A stretch of DNA of 20,402 bases from a virus (IMGVR_UViG_3300030107_006051:1-20402), one strand, 5' to 3'. Positions 7,186-14,265 are shown, numbered from the stretch's first letter. The notes: generated by a model from the letters alone, not told the origin. Numbers and translations are program-made.

Positions 7186-7355
7186 TGCCGACAGACGAAG
7201 AGTACGAGAAGGATATTATAGAGCTTAATCTAGTATGCCCATGTGAGCAGAAGATAGAATATTCTGTATACACAAGTTTAGATGGATTTCTAGAAGAAGC
7301 TCGGCATTGCCCCTTTTGCGGAACGTATAACCTAGATTACGACCGAGAAGAATAA
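7185..7355 (+). CDS. Small zinc-ribbon protein (56 aa)
   Basis: This 56-aa gene fills the space between nrdJ and the RuvC-like gene and overlaps both by one base (TAATG at each end). That strongly supports it as a translated gene despite its size. It has four cysteines in two knuckles, C18-P-C20 and C42-P-F-C45-G, separated by 21 residues. The layout suggests one structural zinc site. The rest is acidic (N-terminus MPTDEEYEKD, C-terminus DYDREE). Its function is unknown. Position suggests a link to nucleotide metabolism or recombination, for example as an accessory or nucleic-acid or protein adaptor, but nothing in the sequence settles this. Confidence 0.8.
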   Translation: MPTDEEYEKDIIELNLVCPCEQKIEYSVYTSLDGFLEEARHCPFCGTYNLDYDREE

Positions 7356-7912
7356 TGCCTATTTTAGCAGGAATTGACTATTCGCTATCTTGCCCCGCAA
7401 TCTGTGTCTATGACACAGAAAAGGGCAATTTCTGTTACAATAATGTAAAAGCGTACTTTCGTTCTAATTTGGCACGGTTTGATATGTTTCAGGAGGGTAA
7501 TCTTAACGGTTGTAATCATGGTCCGTGGAAAGATGAAATGGATCGCTATGACGACATCAGTTCATGGGCAACAGATATACTGAATGATAACGAGGTAGAT
7601 CAGGTCTATTTGGAAGGATACTCATTCGGGTCTACTGGGCGGGTTTTTAATATAGCCGAGAACACTGCTATATTGAAATACAACTTATGGGAAGAGATGA
7701 TTCATGTTGATGTTATTCCGCCGACGACTGTCAAGAAATATGCAACCGGAAAAGGCAACGCATCTAAAGAAGATATGTTCAATAAATTTAATGAAGAGAA
7801 TCCAAATATAGATTTAAGAGGAATTCTGACTCCAAGATCAACCGGAGTGATAAGTCCATTAAATGATATTGTAGATGCTTATTATATTTTAAAGTACGGT
7901 ATATTCAACTAA
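7355..7912 (+). CDS. RuvC-like Holliday-junction resolvase / RNase H-fold nuclease
   Basis: This 185-aa protein has the RuvC-type RNase H fold. GIDYSLSCPAICVYD carries D8 at the end of the first strand, VYLEGYSFG carries E87, and PLNDIVDAYYILKYG carries D171 and D174, giving the four acidic metal ligands. PPTTVKKYATGKGNASKEDM (122-141) matches the RuvC segment with Lys, the T-G-x-G-x-A turn and a downstream Lys. The expected role is to cut branched DNA during late phage recombination and packaging. T4 uses the unrelated gp49 for that job, so this may be its functional replacement. It overlaps the zinc-ribbon gene by one base and is the last gene before a 73-base gap that holds a promoter. Confidence 0.88.
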   Translation: MPILAGIDYSLSCPAICVYDTEKGNFCYNNVKAYFRSNLARFDMFQEGNLNGCNHGPWKDEMDRYDDISSWATDILNDNEVDQVYLEGYSFGSTGRVFNIAENTAILKYNLWEEMIHVDVIPPTTVKKYATGKGNASKEDMFNKFNEENPNIDLRGILTPRSTGVISPLNDIVDAYYILKYGIFN

Positions 7913-7934
7913 CAAAAAAAATGCATTTTGGGCC

Positions 7935-7962
7935 TTGACAAATGGTTTCATTGTGTTATACT
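7935..7962 (+). promoter_or_regulatory. Strong sigma-70 promoter with extended -10
   Basis: TTGACA (7935-7940) is a perfect -35 box. It is followed by a 16-base spacer and TATACT (7957-7962), one mismatch from TATAAT, preceded by TGT, an extended -10 (TGn). The start of transcription should fall near 7969, only about 17 bases before the ATG at 7986. This is the best promoter in the window and should be read by unmodified host RNA polymerase, so an early phage promoter is likely. Confidence 0.85.
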
Positions 7963-7985
7963 ATTACAACATTGGAGGGGACTTT

Positions 7986-8168
7986 ATGAGCGGTGTGAAA
8001 ACAAGACGACAAGGTGCATCAAATCACCGATACTGGTATGAGAAGGACACGGACACGCGATTGGTAAGAGTCCTTCGTATTACTGGTGGGAAAAAGTCTT
8101 GGTTTTGGGCTGTTCGTACTGGTGAAGAATATCGTGAGGTTCCCTCCGATAAATGTGAATTAAGATAG
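7986..8168 (+). CDS. Small basic protein (60 aa), first gene of early unit
   Basis: The ATG is preceded by GGAGGGG (7974-7980) at a spacing of 5. A TTG further upstream (7935) is part of the promoter -35 box and cannot be the start. The 60-aa product is basic and aromatic-rich, with TRRQGASNHRYWYEKDTDTR and RITGGKKSWFWAVRTGEEYR. It has no cysteine pair or membrane segment. It could bind nucleic acid or a host protein. It is the first gene behind the strong promoter, a common place for small host-takeover proteins, but I do not recognise a family. The real-gene call rests on promoter, RBS and position. Confidence 0.72.
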   Translation: MSGVKTRRQGASNHRYWYEKDTDTRLVRVLRITGGKKSWFWAVRTGEEYREVPSDKCELR

Positions 8169-8182
8169 ATTTTTAACAGGTG

Positions 8183-8228
8183 CATAGATTGGGTCGGCGT
8201 GTCTATGTTACCTTTTTTTGAAGCCGAC
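8183..8228 (+). promoter_or_regulatory. Possible H-type RNA pseudoknot ahead of the HTH gene
   Basis: Two interleaved perfect inverted repeats are present. Stem 1 pairs CATAGA (8183-8188) with TCTATG (8202-8207). Stem 2 pairs GTCGGC (8193-8198), which lies in the loop of stem 1, with GCCGAC (8223-8228). Loops of 4, 3 and 15 bases suit an H-type pseudoknot. A T7 run (8213-8219) sits between the last two arms. The element ends 5 bases before GAGGA (8234-8238), the apparent ribosome binding site of the next gene. It does not match a riboswitch class I know. Confidence 0.5.
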
Positions 8229-8247
8229 AATATGAGGAAATAAAAAT

Positions 8248-8469
8248 ATGGCATTTTCAGCTAACTCTAAGACTCGTAAGGTTGTTGACTATCTCTGTGA
8301 GGGTCGTACCCTGACAGCGGCACAGGCTCGCGCTCGCTTCGGCATCGCGAACTTCAGTGCCACGATGTCAAGCATTCGGAACACCGTTGAGGCATACGGT
8401 AACTGGGAAGTTACCACGGATGTCGCGAAGAATGGTGCTACCAAGTATGGTATCATCCGACTTTCGTAG
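8248..8469 (+). CDS. Small HTH-like DNA-binding protein (73 aa)
   Basis: This 73-aa protein has GAGGA about 9 bases upstream of its ATG. TLTAAQARARFGIANFSATMSSIRNTV (about residues 21-47) reads as a helix-turn-helix: a first helix ending at the RFGI turn and a recognition helix from about 36. YGNWEVTTDV...TKYGIIRL would then be a two-strand wing. I recall similar short winged-HTH proteins in T4-like marine phages. Its base composition stands out: hand counts give 36/60 G+C at 8281-8340 and 33/60 at 8341-8400, against 27/60 in nrdJ at 5761-5820 and 15/60 at 14281-14340. Such codon use suggests high expression. With a promoter upstream and a terminator behind, it may be an abundant early DNA-binding regulator or nucleoid-like protein. 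No target site is proven. Confidence 0.78.
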   Translation: MAFSANSKTRKVVDYLCEGRTLTAAQARARFGIANFSATMSSIRNTVEAYGNWEVTTDVAKNGATKYGIIRLS

Positions 8470-8478
8470 TCTTACATA

Positions 8479-8511
8479 AATTCAGCCTATGACGCACGCA
8501 TAGGTTGAATT
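8479..8511 (+). other. Perfect-arm hairpin downstream of the HTH gene
   Basis: The arms 8479-8491 and 8499-8511 pair over 13 bases (one G-U) around the 7-base loop ACGCACG. There is no T-run behind it, so it is not itself an intrinsic terminator. It may stabilise the 3' end of the mRNA, act as a protein-binding palindrome, or belong to a small RNA with the terminator that begins 5 bases later. Its CCTATG/CATAGG arms recall the CATAGA/TCTATG stem upstream of the gene. Confidence 0.75.
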
Positions 8512-8516
8512 AAATC

Positions 8517-8573
8517 GGGGGGTAGAACGATTAAGTAAGTCCAGAGAGGCTCATCGTTCTGCCCCCCTTTTTT
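8517..8573 (+). terminator. Strong intrinsic terminator
   Basis: A 15-bp stem is formed by six G plus TAGAACGAT (8517-8531) and ATCGTTCTG plus six C (8553-8567), with one U-G pair and a 21-base loop. Six T follow, then A and five more T. This ends the unit that begins at the promoter at 7935 and separates it from the glycan cassette. Confidence 0.93.
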
Positions 8574-8595
8574 ATTTTTGGCGCATTTTTTCTGC

Positions 8596-8602
8596 CTATA
8601 TA
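8596..8602 (+). promoter_or_regulatory. Candidate late-type promoter before the glycan cassette
   Basis: CTATATA, followed by GTACT, lies 23 bases after the terminator T-run and 36 bases before the ATG at 8639. The only other strong candidate, CTAAATA at 1195, has similar spacing to its gene and is also followed by TAGTAC. Some promoter is needed here because the terminator should stop upstream transcription. There is no convincing -35 box. The assignment is tentative. Confidence 0.35.
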
Positions 8603-8638
8603 GTACTCAATCATGATGAATTGATGAGGAGGAATATC

Positions 8639-9622
8639 ATGTCAACAGTAGTTCCAGATAATTTTGAGTTTCAAATAAATCAAGAAGAATCCAAACCGCT
8701 GGGCGGAACGGAATTGATTTACAATCGTGTTATGGATTGTATTGATGATGAGTTAAAGGACGAGTTTATTATTGTCCCACAGCGTGTTCGTGAAGAACAT
8801 GTAAAAGATTCTCGCAAGAAGATTTTGTGGCTCCATGACCTTGCAGAAGACCCGGAGTCTGAGCACTTAAAGTATGAAGATAATCGGCAGATGTTTGAGA
8901 AGTTTGTTTTCCCGAGCAACTGGGCGCTTTGGGAGTTTCATCAAAAACTTGGAGTTCCTTTGGAGAACTCTATCGTTATTCCGAATTGTATTGAGCAGAT
9001 TCCCGTTCACGAAAAGCCCAAGGATCAAAAGAAGAAGATTATTTATTTTTCAACACCACACCGTGGTTTGAATATCCTTGAGTCTGTGATTCGCGTAATG
9101 GAAGATGCCCGTAACGATTTTGAGGTTGATGTATATTCCAGCTTCAAGTTATATGGTCGTGATCAACAAGATGAGCTTCCTGAGTTTAAGGAACTATATG
9201 AAAGGCTTGGCGAATTAAAGACTGTTAATTATCTCGGAACAGTTTCTAATGATGAAATTCGCAAAGCTCTGACGGAGACTCATATTCTTGCATACCCAAG
9301 CACTTATCTAGAAACGTCTTGTCTTGTTGCAATTGAAGCAATGGCAGCAGGATGTATGGCAGTTGTTCCCAATTGGGGCGCTCTCCCTGAAACTTGTGCG
9401 CGATTTGCTACGATGTATGATTACCATCCAAATCCATCACAACATGCCGCAGTTCATTATCATTATCTTTGTGGTGCTTTGAATAATTTTTGGAATGACA
9501 CTTCTCAAAGTATTTTAGAGATGCAGACATCATACTACAATTATTTTTACAGCATGGATATGTGTAAGTTTAAGTGGAACTCTTTATTGAGGGGATTACT
9601 TAATCGTGATACTGGTCAATGA
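8639..9622 (+). CDS. GT-B glycosyltransferase (GT4-like)
   Basis: This 327-aa protein starts at ATG 8639 behind a strong GAGGAGG (8626-8632). An in-frame TTG at 8621 precedes that RBS and is rejected. The N-terminal half holds LGGTE (21-25), the glycine-rich acceptor-side loop. KKIIYFSTPHRGL (132-144) opens the donor-binding domain. AYPSTYLETSCLVAIEAMAAG (218-238) is the E-x7-E signature (E225, E233) that holds the sugar-nucleotide in GT4 enzymes, followed by VVPNWGALPE. The donor sugar and acceptor cannot be read. It opens the glycan cassette right after a terminator and a possible promoter, and the next gene begins within its end. Confidence 0.88.
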   Translation: MSTVVPDNFEFQINQEESKPLGGTELIYNRVMDCIDDELKDEFIIVPQRVREEHVKDSRKKILWLHDLAEDPESEHLKYEDNRQMFEKFVFPSNWALWEFHQKLGVPLENSIVIPNCIEQIPVHEKPKDQKKKIIYFSTPHRGLNILESVIRVMEDARNDFEVDVYSSFKLYGRDQQDELPEFKELYERLGELKTVNYLGTVSNDEIRKALTETHILAYPSTYLETSCLVAIEAMAAGCMAVVPNWGALPETCARFATMYDYHPNPSQHAAVHYHYLCGALNNFWNDTSQSILEMQTSYYNYFYSMDMCKFKWNSLLRGLLNRDTGQ

Positions 9623-10127
9623 TGTTTTAGGTAAAGTTGAGCTTGAGAACTTATACAGTAGGTTAATTAATGACGAGTCTTGGTATCTTTCTAGAGGTAG
9701 TAAACCAACAGATTTAACCGAGGGTACATTTCTCGGGCTTGACGTTTATGATGAAAACACCATAAAAGAATTTTGGGCTGGGTATTTTGAATCTGTTCTT
9801 TTTAGGATTATAGATAAGTGTAGAGAACAGAATGGTGTGGAGTTGCCTGATAGAATTGAAAGGATTCATCTGGTAGCAAAGCAAGAGAATGCAAATGTAA
9901 GTTTCCATACGGATCATAATGATCCACGGGCAATATCCTTAATTGGGTTGCTGACACCGACATGGGAAACTGCATGGGGTGGAGAGTTTGTTTGTGGAGA
10001 CGAGGTTGTAAATCATACACCGGGTAGCTTTGTTTGTATTAGAAGCAATCAGTCTCACAATGGGTTTGGTCCGAACCAGAAGACTCCTTATTGGAGAATT
10101 GTGGTAAATTATATATTGATGGAGTAA
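9606..10127 (+). CDS. 2OG-Fe(II) oxygenase (prolyl-hydroxylase-like)
   Basis: This 173-aa protein probably starts at GTG 9606, with GAGGGG about 9 bases upstream inside the preceding gene, giving a 17-base overlap. The iron triad is H101-x-D103 (SFHTDHND) and H151 (QSHNGFGP). R164 (YWRIVVNYI) is the likely 2-oxoglutarate anchor. WGGEF (124-128) lies in the core beta strand. Length fits the minimal catalytic domain of the family. Substrates could be a proline or other residue on a virion protein, or a sugar or lipid intermediate. The neighbours make a glycan-linked job plausible, for example making a hydroxyl that is then glycosylated, but this is inference. Confidence 0.85.
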   Translation: MILVNDVLGKVELENLYSRLINDESWYLSRGSKPTDLTEGTFLGLDVYDENTIKEFWAGYFESVLFRIIDKCREQNGVELPDRIERIHLVAKQENANVSFHTDHNDPRAISLIGLLTPTWETAWGGEFVCGDEVVNHTPGSFVCIRSNQSHNGFGPNQKTPYWRIVVNYILME

Positions 10128-10129
10128 TA

Positions 10130-11053
10130 ATGAAAGCGTTAGTAACAGGTGGTGCTGGTTTTATTGGAAGCAATCTCGTAGATCAGTTGATTGATGATGG
10201 GCATGATGTGTTTATTTTCGATGATTTGTCCACAGGAAAAGTTGAGAATGTTAATTCAAAGGCTTGGTTTGATGTGCCTATTGACATTTCTTCCGATACG
10301 ATGCGTTGGTATATGAGTGAGTTTATGCGAGCCAATAAGATTGATACTATATTTCATCTGGCAGCAGCGGCACGGGTTCAGCCTTCTATCGAAGATCCTC
10401 TATCTTTTAATGAAACAAATGTAACAGGAACTTTGGCTCTTTTGAAGGCTGCTGTAGATAATAAGGTAAATAGGTTTATCTTTAGCTCGTCCTCTTCTGT
10501 ATATGGCGATGGTGCATATACACCAACAGATGAGAATCACCCACTTAATCCGATGAGCCCTTATGGTGCCCAGAAATTAATTGGTGAGATTTATTGTAAG
10601 CAATTTTATAGGACGTATGGATTGCGATCAACGTGCCTTCGCTACTTTAATGTATATGGTGAGCGACAGTTGCTTGAGGGTGCATACACTCTTGTAATGG
10701 GAAAGTTTGCACAACAAATTCTAGATGGTAAACGTATGACAATTCGTGGTGATGGAGAACAGCGACGAGATTTTACATATGTTGGTGATGCAGTCAAGGC
10801 AAATATCTTGGCAGCAACAACCGAAACTTCGGCAGCAACGCGAGGAAAGCCTATTAATATAGGTAGTGGGGACAATCGTTCGGTGAATGATATTGCTGAT
10901 ATGCTTGGGGGAAAGCGTGTTTATGTTGATCCTGTACTTGAACCCAAAGAAACTTTGGCTGATAACGGAGTCGCAAAATACTTACTAGGATGGGAACCAA
11001 CCGGAAATATTGAAAACTGGATTGAGGGTTATAAAAAGGAATTAGGAATATGA
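10130..11053 (+). CDS. NAD-dependent sugar epimerase/dehydratase (GalE-like SDR)
   Basis: This 307-aa protein starts at ATG 10130 behind GGAG (10121-10124). The open frame extends upstream, but only into the oxygenase gene. The Rossmann motif is TGGAGFIGS (6-14). SSSSVYG (120-126) holds the catalytic Ser/Thr region, and the SDR pair is Y145-x3-K149 (SPYGAQK). HLAAAARV and RYFNVYGERQ are typical of extended SDR sugar enzymes of the UDP-glucose/GlcNAc 4-epimerase type. It probably interconverts a nucleotide sugar at C4, supplying a donor to the transferases around it. It lacks extra dehydratase residues that I could identify, so 4-epimerase is favoured, and exact substrate is unknown. It ends in an ATGA overlap with the next gene. 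Confidence 0.9.
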   Translation: MKALVTGGAGFIGSNLVDQLIDDGHDVFIFDDLSTGKVENVNSKAWFDVPIDISSDTMRWYMSEFMRANKIDTIFHLAAAARVQPSIEDPLSFNETNVTGTLALLKAAVDNKVNRFIFSSSSSVYGDGAYTPTDENHPLNPMSPYGAQKLIGEIYCKQFYRTYGLRSTCLRYFNVYGERQLLEGAYTLVMGKFAQQILDGKRMTIRGDGEQRRDFTYVGDAVKANILAATTETSAATRGKPINIGSGDNRSVNDIADMLGGKRVYVDPVLEPKETLADNGVAKYLLGWEPTGNIENWIEGYKKELGI

Positions 11054-11973
11054 TTGATAAACTTGCAGTATATGTATTAACATATCATGAACATACGGCA
11101 GATCAACTAGAGCGATGCTTTTGGTCGATTGATAATCAACCAACCGAATTGGAATATAATGTAATTGTAAATTACAATTCAACCAAGCCTGAGCATTTTG
11201 AAACGCTTAAAAAGAATGTGCCTGAAGAGTATACACTCATCAAAACCAAGAGTGATGGATTTACTGGAAAGGGTACAAACTCTTGTCTTGATCATTATCT
11301 AGAAAATTATGAGGATAATGGTTGGACTCATATGTGTATCATTGACGGTGATGATTATTACTATCCAATGGCATTTGATATTTTAAATGAGCTTGAGCAG
11401 AAGTCTGATTTTGATTATCTTAGCGGAATGGCGCATCATGTAGATTCTTTGCGACCACTTCCACCACACCGCGATGACCCTAGAAAGGTTTATCCATATC
11501 AACCCAAGCGTTGGTTGTGGTCTTTTGTGGACAATCGCCTCCCAGTGTTTCCTTATATTTTTTGGAGTGGTGAACAAATTCCCGGCGGTGAAGTCACTCT
11601 TTGCATGTCTACGAAGGCAGTTAAGTCAGACATTCGCGCACTGGAGGGTCCGAATAGAGTGGATGACTACTTCTTTATGTTGAAGGCAATTATTGCACAC
11701 ATCAATAAGGAAATTAAATTCGTCAGCACAGATTGTAATGATATTTACGTTTACGACTGTACACAGGACAGTATCACTCGCGGAAATGATGACTTTGATG
11801 AAGAAAAGGGATGGCCCTTTGATAAGAATGGTCTTGTCTATGCAGAGAATAATAAGGAAGAGTACAAGATATTGGAAGGAGTTACTCGACAACATCTTCC
11901 TTATGTGACAATGCCTCAGATTTGGACGCATGAATTAAAATGTCAATATGCTGCCATGAACGAGCTTGAGTAA
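11050..11973 (+). CDS. GT-A glycosyltransferase (GT2-like)
   Basis: This 307-aa protein overlaps the epimerase by 4 bases (ATGA). The N-terminal strand is VYVLTYHEHTADQLERCFWSI, typical of GT-A nucleotide binding. The DxD-like metal site is IDGDDYYYP (D99, D101, D102). The later part has WSGEQIPGGEVTLCMS and an acidic ALEGPNRVDDYFF, where an ED-type catalytic base might sit (D217/D218). The length is normal for a single GT-A domain. No membrane segment is present, so it works in the cytoplasm. The donor and acceptor are not determined. It forms a stop-start pair (TAATG) with the next transferase. Confidence 0.82.
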   Translation: MIDKLAVYVLTYHEHTADQLERCFWSIDNQPTELEYNVIVNYNSTKPEHFETLKKNVPEEYTLIKTKSDGFTGKGTNSCLDHYLENYEDNGWTHMCIIDGDDYYYPMAFDILNELEQKSDFDYLSGMAHHVDSLRPLPPHRDDPRKVYPYQPKRWLWSFVDNRLPVFPYIFWSGEQIPGGEVTLCMSTKAVKSDIRALEGPNRVDDYFFMLKAIIAHINKEIKFVSTDCNDIYVYDCTQDSITRGNDDFDEEKGWPFDKNGLVYAENNKEEYKILEGVTRQHLPYVTMPQIWTHELKCQYAAMNELE

Positions 11974-12728
11974 TGACTACACATTTCAAGATAATCATAC
12001 CTGTATACAATGCGGAGTCATATATCCAGAACGCATTGATCAGTGTAATGAATCAGGATTACGATAACTTTGAGTGTATCATTACCGATGATTATTCCAC
12101 AGATAATACTGTAGACGTTGTTGATGACTTCATTTATGAGCATAAACTTGAAGATTATTTTCATCTTCGTAGGAATCCGAAAAGAATGTTTGCGCTGTAT
12201 AATCTACACTCTATGATTCTTGATTCGGAAGCAGATGTCGAAGACGTTTATATTACATTGGATGGCGATGATTGGCTAGAGGGTAGTGATGTCTTATCTA
12301 AGTTGGATCAGATTTATACAGATGAGCATTGTTGGTTAACTTATGGAAGTTATGTTATGTACCCAAGCGGTCAAGATTCGTCTTTTCATGTGAGCGAGTA
12401 TCCCCAAGAAATTATTGAATCTGGTGATTTCCGAAAAGATCCTAAATGGAGAGCAAGTCATCTTCGCACATTCAAACATAAACTTGCGAGGAGAATAAAG
12501 GAAGAGGATCTTCTGGATGAGTATGGGAACTATTATCGGTATGCTTATGATCAGGCACTTATGTTTCCGATGATGGAGATGGCGCGGGAACGTATACGAT
12601 TTATTCCTGATATTCTTTGTGTATATAATGATGAGAATCCAATGAACGTCCACAAGGTTGATCCAGAGGTTCAGATTCAGATGGCAAAGAAGATTCGTGA
12701 AAATCATGAGAAGAAGGAACGGTTATGA
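11973..12728 (+). CDS. Glycosyltransferase family 2 protein
   Basis: This 251-aa protein has a classic GT2 pattern. KIIIPVYNAESYIQNALISV (6-25) is the first beta-alpha unit. D39/D40 (IITDDYSTDNT) contact the nucleotide, and LDGDDWL (D97, D99, D100) is the metal DxD site. A C-terminal helical tail is highly charged (KKIRENHEKKERL). It begins at TAATG on the stop of the previous gene and ends in ATGA with the next, so three transferases are translated in tandem. No membrane helices are present. It may add one sugar of the same glycan. Confidence 0.92.
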   Translation: MTTHFKIIIPVYNAESYIQNALISVMNQDYDNFECIITDDYSTDNTVDVVDDFIYEHKLEDYFHLRRNPKRMFALYNLHSMILDSEADVEDVYITLDGDDWLEGSDVLSKLDQIYTDEHCWLTYGSYVMYPSGQDSSFHVSEYPQEIIESGDFRKDPKWRASHLRTFKHKLARRIKEEDLLDEYGNYYRYAYDQALMFPMMEMARERIRFIPDILCVYNDENPMNVHKVDPEVQIQMAKKIRENHEKKERL

Positions 12729-13645
12729 ATATCATATTTGATAATGTCAATTTCAATTCGACGGCAGGACCATATTGGTTTGCCAATAAGTTAAAATCTG
12801 CATTTGAGAAGAAGGGGCATGTAATCAATGAGGATGTGGATAAAATTCCTGATGCTCAGTTAAGTTTTGTGTCTGCTTCTTCTAGAATTACAGGAGTTCC
12901 TTTATTCCAAAGGCTTGATGGTATCTGGTATGATACTGACACAAATTATCAAAAGATGAATGAGCCAATTAAGAATACTTATGACGTTGCTGATGGTGTA
13001 ATCTTTCAATCTAAATTTGATCGTGATTTTATTGGTCATCATTTTGGGAATCATTCCAATTATACAATCATACACAATGGGTCTGATTTAGATTATGTAA
13101 AAGGCATTCCTCCGGCTACAGGTTTAGATGATGTTCCAACTGTATGGGTGTGTGCTTCTTCGTGGGTAAATGCTTCTGGCAATTTACGGCACAATAAAAG
13201 ATTGAATGAAAATATTCGATACTTTCAAGAGCATTCTTCTTCGTCTGATATTCTTTGTGTTGCTGGGGATGTTGGGTCTTACAAAAATCCAGATCCGGCA
13301 AGAATAATGTTTTTAGGTGATTTGGAAATTTTCTCTTTGATTTCTCTGTATAAGCGCGCTGACTGGTTTATTCACTTGGCTTCACAAGACCATTGCCCAA
13401 ATGTTGTGGTGGATGCCAAAGCGGCTGGGTGTCGAATTGTATGTGCGTCCTCTGGTGGGACAGCCGAGATCGCTGGGAAAGATGCTGTTGTAGTGACAGA
13501 TCCAAATGAGCATGGGTTTGCAGCATATAACTATAACGTACCAACTACTTTAGATTTCAGTAAGAAGTTGGATAATTGGAATGATGATGTGGATTTGTCT
13601 ATTGATTCTGTGGCAGATCAATATTTGACTTTTATGGAGAAGTGA
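12725..13645 (+). CDS. GT-B glycosyltransferase (GT4-like, variant signature)
   Basis: This 306-aa protein starts in the ATGA overlap. STAGPYWFANKL (12-23) is a loop like the GT4 acceptor-side glycine loop. VIFQSKFDRDFI and IIHNGSDLDYV (115-125) are linker and hinge pieces common in GT4 proteins. The C-terminal donor site reads HCPNVVVDAKAAGCRIVCASSGG (223-245), where the usual first Glu of E-x7-E is absent (Cys or Pro) and the second is D230. This weakens the classic signature, and many phage GT-B members carry such changes. Donor and acceptor are unknown. It is probably functional, as the Rossmann-like segments are intact. Confidence 0.8.
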   Translation: MNIIFDNVNFNSTAGPYWFANKLKSAFEKKGHVINEDVDKIPDAQLSFVSASSRITGVPLFQRLDGIWYDTDTNYQKMNEPIKNTYDVADGVIFQSKFDRDFIGHHFGNHSNYTIIHNGSDLDYVKGIPPATGLDDVPTVWVCASSWVNASGNLRHNKRLNENIRYFQEHSSSSDILCVAGDVGSYKNPDPARIMFLGDLEIFSLISLYKRADWFIHLASQDHCPNVVVDAKAAGCRIVCASSGGTAEIAGKDAVVVTDPNEHGFAAYNYNVPTTLDFSKKLDNWNDDVDLSIDSVADQYLTFMEK

Positions 13646-13646
13646 T

Positions 13647-14264
13647 ATGAAACGGGTAGATATACTAAATCATCTTATAAAAAGTAGAAATTATTCTTCT
13701 TATTTAGAGATTGGGATCTGGGGCGGGCGTTCCAATCCTAAGCACAACAATGTTGTTTGTGAGAAAAAAGTTGGCATTGATCCAGATACTAATTTTAAGG
13801 GAGATTCGATTCTTGGTTGGACCTCCGATCAATATTTTGATTTTTTGTATAATTATACGAATGGTGTGGAGTTTGATATTATTTTTATTGACGGTTTGCA
13901 TCTAGAAGAACAGGTGGATAAGGATATTGAAAATTCTCTAAATTTTTTGTCATCTGATGGTCTAATTGTAATGCACGATTGCTCCCCTCCAACAGAATGG
14001 CACGCAAGAGAAAATTATGATGGCGGTCAGTGGAATGGTACTGTATATAAATCGTTGGTTAAGTTGAGGTGTGAAAATCCAAATTTGTATATTGAGACTG
14101 TAGATACGGATTGGGGATGTGGGATCATTGACCCTTCTCGTACTCAAAATGTTTTTTCTCAATTTTCTAAGGAAGAGATTAATAATAATTTTGAGTTATT
14201 TGATGATCATAGAACAGAAATTTTAAATTTAATTTCTGTAGATGTTTTTTTGGAGAGATATTGA
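13647..14264 (+). CDS. SAM-dependent methyltransferase-like protein (class I, Methyltransf_24 type)
   Basis: This 205-aa protein starts at ATG 13647, with GGAG about 7-10 bases upstream, one base after the previous stop. Class I fold pieces are SYLEIGIWGGRS (18-29, motif I), VGIDPD (42-47, motif II acidic residue) and FDIIFIDGLHLEEQV (76-90, motif IV with D82 and H85), followed by LIVMHDC (106-112). Motif I has G-x-W-G-G rather than G-x-G-x-G. These features match small O-methyltransferases of glycan clusters. The gene is A+T-rich (many TTT, ATT and AAT codons). Sugar hydroxyl methylation is the likely job from context. The exact substrate cannot be read. Confidence 0.72.
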   Translation: MKRVDILNHLIKSRNYSSYLEIGIWGGRSNPKHNNVVCEKKVGIDPDTNFKGDSILGWTSDQYFDFLYNYTNGVEFDIIFIDGLHLEEQVDKDIENSLNFLSSDGLIVMHDCSPPTEWHARENYDGGQWNGTVYKSLVKLRCENPNLYIETVDTDWGCGIIDPSRTQNVFSQFSKEEINNNFELFDDHRTEILNLISVDVFLERY

Positions 14265-14265
14265 T

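Noticed and set aside
8517-8567. tRNA-like fold (six G / six C acceptor-like stem)
   Set aside because: No anticodon or T-loop consensus is present, the stem is a single 15-bp hairpin, and it is followed by a T-run, so it is a terminator.
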